A program made the position numbers and the translations under genes. From positions 62,001 to 126,000 of the forward strand of contig NZ_FXAN01000106.1 of assembly GCF_900176645.1 (NCBI RefSeq): DNA of 64,000 nucleotides, written 5' to 3'. Of this stretch, positions 61,984 through 64,000 are shown piece by piece (within the stretch, counting starts at the first letter, position 1; each line of letters starts with the position of its first letter). The DNA is from Burkholderia singularis (GTDB taxonomy: Bacteria > Pseudomonadota > Gammaproteobacteria > Burkholderiales > Burkholderiaceae). Under the pieces are notes generated by a model. The model ran no database searches. It was not told the DNA's origin and saw only the letters and a list, made by a program, of their open reading frames with translations.

Positions 61984-62668
61984 CGTGGTGACTTCTCCTT
62001 TGGAAGGCAACCTCCTCCGGCGACGCGGATCGAGCGAGTCGAGCGAATGATGCGCGCTGAATGCGGTTGCCCGGTTGTTCGTTGTTCCGGATGACCGGCA
62101 GGACATGGGGTAAGCCCGCGCCGCCGATAGCAGCGTGATGCTCAGTCGGGCCTTGACCGATCTGGGGTCGGCCTGGCGTGTGTGAATGGAAAGCGCGCTC
62201 GACTATCAGATTCGGATTCGCGCCGACCGTTCCGTTGATGCAAGCGTGGCAAAACGCCATGACCTGCGTGAAGGTGACCGATTGTGCCACAGCTGTTGCG
62301 GTCCGGTCCGGATTTGGTGCAGCCGGCCAGGCGCGCAAGCAGTGGATGTCTTAAGGGTTGTGGTTTACCTGTATATATATGTAGTAGAAGTTAACAAACC
62401 ACGCAAATTTCTGTGGATAACCCAGGTTTACATAAGCAGATCATCGGCTTGCATCTCGTATAACCGACTGTGCAGCCTGTTTGCCCGCACAGTGTTTCGA
62501 TGAACAACTTTTCGGTTTCTGTGCGGTTCTGCCAAGTTACCCCGTTTACGTCCACATTGATTGCACAGCAATCGAGTATTTATTTCACTGGGTTATTCAC
62601 ATGAATGGGTGGATAACTCGATTGCCTACCTGTGTGCGGCCCAGGTGACGGTGATCAAACGGCCGTGC
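61984..62668. other. Intergenic region, 685 bp, candidate DnaA-binding/origin-like region
   Basis: It contains an A+T stretch TATATATAT (62372-62380), perfect DnaA-box-like TGTGGATAA (62412-62420) and TTATTCACA (62593-62601), a one-mismatch GGTGGATAA (62608-62616), and three GTTTAC motifs (62363, 62426, 62544). The one at 62426 continues as GTTTACATA, which is also found at 59534. No coding signal was found. The gene strand bias left of it would suit an origin here or further right, but dnaA is not in the window. Confidence 0.5.
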
Positions 62669-64000
62669 CTATAACCGCCCGTGCCGCAATGCGCGGAGCA
62701 GGAAGCGGGCCGGATCGATAGCCTCGGCGAGTTCGCGCTCGAGCGGCCACGGTTCCCCTTCGATTTGCGAAGCGATCAATTCCGCGCCTAAGGCTGCCCA
62801 GACGAGCCCGCGCGAGCCGTAGCCGAAAGCGCCATACAAGCCCGTGGCGCGCGGCACGTCGCGAAGTTGCGCGCCTGTCAGTGCGGCGGCATTCAGGCCG
62901 GCCGCAGCCTCGTCGGCAAGCTCGCCGATGAGCGGCAGCCGGTCGCTAGCAACGCAGCGAAAGCCGACGCGGCCGGCGAGCTTGCCGGGTGCGGTGGCCG
63001 TGGAGAAGGCCGGCAGCAATCGTTGGAGCCGTGCCAGGTTGTCGCGGTGGCTTGCGTCGTTTGTGGCGAGGTCTGCGTTGTCGGGTTCGTATGTCGCGCC
63101 CGTGAGCGTCGTGCCATTGGCCAGTGGCACGACATAGCCGTCGCCGATCACGGGTACCGGCACGGCGGGCGCGATGCCTGCCGGCAGCAGCGTGAGCTGG
63201 CCGCGCACGCGTTGCGTCGGCGCATGCCGAACGCCGGCGACGCGGGCGGCGTCGCCGGCGTTCGCGACGATTGCGACGCTCGCCTGTGCGAGGGCCGCAC
63301 CGGCCGTGTCGAGTGCGTGCCAGCGACCATCCGCGCTTTGCTGAAGCCGCGCCACATCAGCGCAGACGACTCGCGCTTGCGCCGCAGCGCATTGCGCGAT
63401 GGCAAGCGCTGCCGGGTCGACCGAGCCGCCTTGCGGGAAAAACCAGCCGCCATGATCGACGCGCGTTTGCAATAGCGTTTGCGCACTGTCGTGCGACAAC
63501 GCCGATGCGAGTTCGCTTGGCACATCGAGCGCGGCGAGGCTGTTGCACATCCGCTCGTATTCGTCGGCCGACGACGCAAGCTGTACGAGCCCGCTTCGGC
63601 TGCGGGCGAACGTATGGCCCGCGCATTCGAGCGCGCGCCAGCGCGTGAGTGCGTAGAAGAAGCCCGCGCGCGACAGACGGGCCGCGAGGTTGTCATCTCG
63701 CGCGATCATCGGGTGGAATACGCCGGCGGGATTGCCGGATGCTTCGCTGGCGAGCGAGGCGTGCCGCTCGATGAGCGTCACGCGCCAGCCGCGTGCGGCG
63801 AGCCGCTCGGCAATCGCGCAACCGGCAAGCCCGGCGCCGATCACGAGCGCATCGCGTGTGCCGGTGGCGAATGCGCGTGGGGGCTCGTGACGGCGCACGC
63901 GCCAGCGCGGCGCGAATTCGCCGACGAGCATCTCGCGTTTGCTGGCGAAGCCCGCGACTTTCCGGCACGCGAAGCCTGCTTCGTCGAGTGCACGCCTGAC
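62669..64000 (-). CDS. mnmC: Bifunctional tRNA mnm5(s2)U biosynthesis protein MnmC, C-terminal part (5' end cut by window)
   Basis: The frame is open through the right window edge: the sequence before the first internal ATG (63931) still reads VRRALDEAGFACRKV and AGFASKREMLVGEF, which is the end of the N-terminal methyltransferase domain. The remaining part is the FAD-dependent oxidase: 'ALVIGAGLAGCAIAERLAARGW', 'EASGNPAGVFHPMIARDDN' and 'GSRGLVWAALGAELIASQI'. The oxidase removes the carboxymethyl group from cmnm5U made by MnmE/MnmG; the methylase then adds a methyl. Thus mnmC works downstream of mnmG, 28 kb to the left. Confidence 0.93.
   Translation of the reverse strand, partial: VRRALDEAGFACRKVAGFASKREMLVGEFAPRWRVRRHEPPRAFATGTRDALVIGAGLAGCAIAERLAARGWRVTLIERHASLASEASGNPAGVFHPMIARDDNLAARLSRAGFFYALTRWRALECAGHTFARSRSGLVQLASSADEYERMCNSLAALDVPSELASALSHDSAQTLLQTRVDHGGWFFPQGGSVDPAALAIAQCAAAQARVVCADVARLQQSADGRWHALDTAGAALAQASVAIVANAGDAARVAGVRHAPTQRVRGQLTLLPAGIAPAVPVPVIGDGYVVPLANGTTLTGATYEPDNADLATNDASHRDNLARLQRLLPAFSTATAPGKLAGRVGFRCVASDRLPLIGELADEAAAGLNAAALTGAQLRDVPRATGLYGAFGYGSRGLVWAALGAELIASQIEGEPWPLERELAEAIDPARFLLRALRHGRL

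Noticed and set aside
63931-63931. ATG 63931 as the start of an independent oxidoreductase
   Set aside because: In-frame residues upstream match the end of the MnmC methyltransferase domain, so the gene continues past the window.

Overview
The window reads as a near-origin segment of the main chromosome of a Burkholderia, most likely of the B. pseudomallei/thailandensis group. The support is high G+C with strong GC3 bias, the gene order mnmG-rsmG-parA-parB followed by atpIBEFHAGDC, two parS sites around mnmG, a PutA with a ribbon-helix-helix domain, and a SET-domain protein of the type described in B. thailandensis. Most housekeeping genes lie on the minus strand, so a replication fork entering from the right would be co-directional with them. 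No rRNA, tRNA, CRISPR array, insertion sequence or prophage was recognised.

Layout. 0-7 kb: a truncated membrane channel gene, a GyrI-like effector-binding protein, a Zn/Cd/Pb P-type ATPase with its divergent MerR regulator and a small zinc-ribbon protein, and a PadR regulator behind a perfect 19+19 bp palindrome. 7-19 kb: a lipoprotein glycoside hydrolase, a solo amino-acid binding protein, putA, a 57-residue membrane protein, priA, hemE and a periplasmic cyclohexadienyl dehydratase. 19-35 kb: an AMP-forming acyl-CoA ligase, the complete F1Fo ATP synthase operon with a clear sigma-70 promoter, an anion-transporter-like protein, parB, parA, rsmG and mnmG. 35-45 kb: two adjacent but separate HAAT (Liv-type) ABC importers. 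The first has a fused permease-ATPase; the second has a LivF whose Walker A lysine is arginine. 45-53 kb: a GMC oxidoreductase, an mmsA-like dehydrogenase with divergent LysR, a CYTH protein, an Lrp regulator divergent from phhAB, and a small DUF3717 protein. 53-64 kb: a two-component system, the SET protein, an Old Yellow Enzyme, a class I amidotransferase, a MarR regulator with four C-terminal cysteines, a GCS2 ligase, a Kef-type antiporter, a gap with DnaA-box-like sites, and the C-terminal part of mnmC.

How the genes work together. Chromosome maintenance is served by ParA, ParB, the parS sites, PriA and possibly the DnaA-box gap. Energy comes from the ATP synthase. Amino-acid use is a recurring theme: PutA for proline, PhhA/PhhB and PheC for phenylalanine, MmsA for valine-type degradation, and three branched-chain-type binding proteins. 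Several regulators carry recognisable inverted repeats next to their own start codons (PadR, LysR, Lrp, MerR), which makes the regulatory reading unusually good here.

No wholly new multi-gene system could be demonstrated. The items most worth follow-up are the SET protein, the Cys4 MarR regulator, the LivF Walker A variant, the putA leader hairpin, the PadR palindrome, and the 690-bp gap at 19.0-19.7 kb with two outward terminators.
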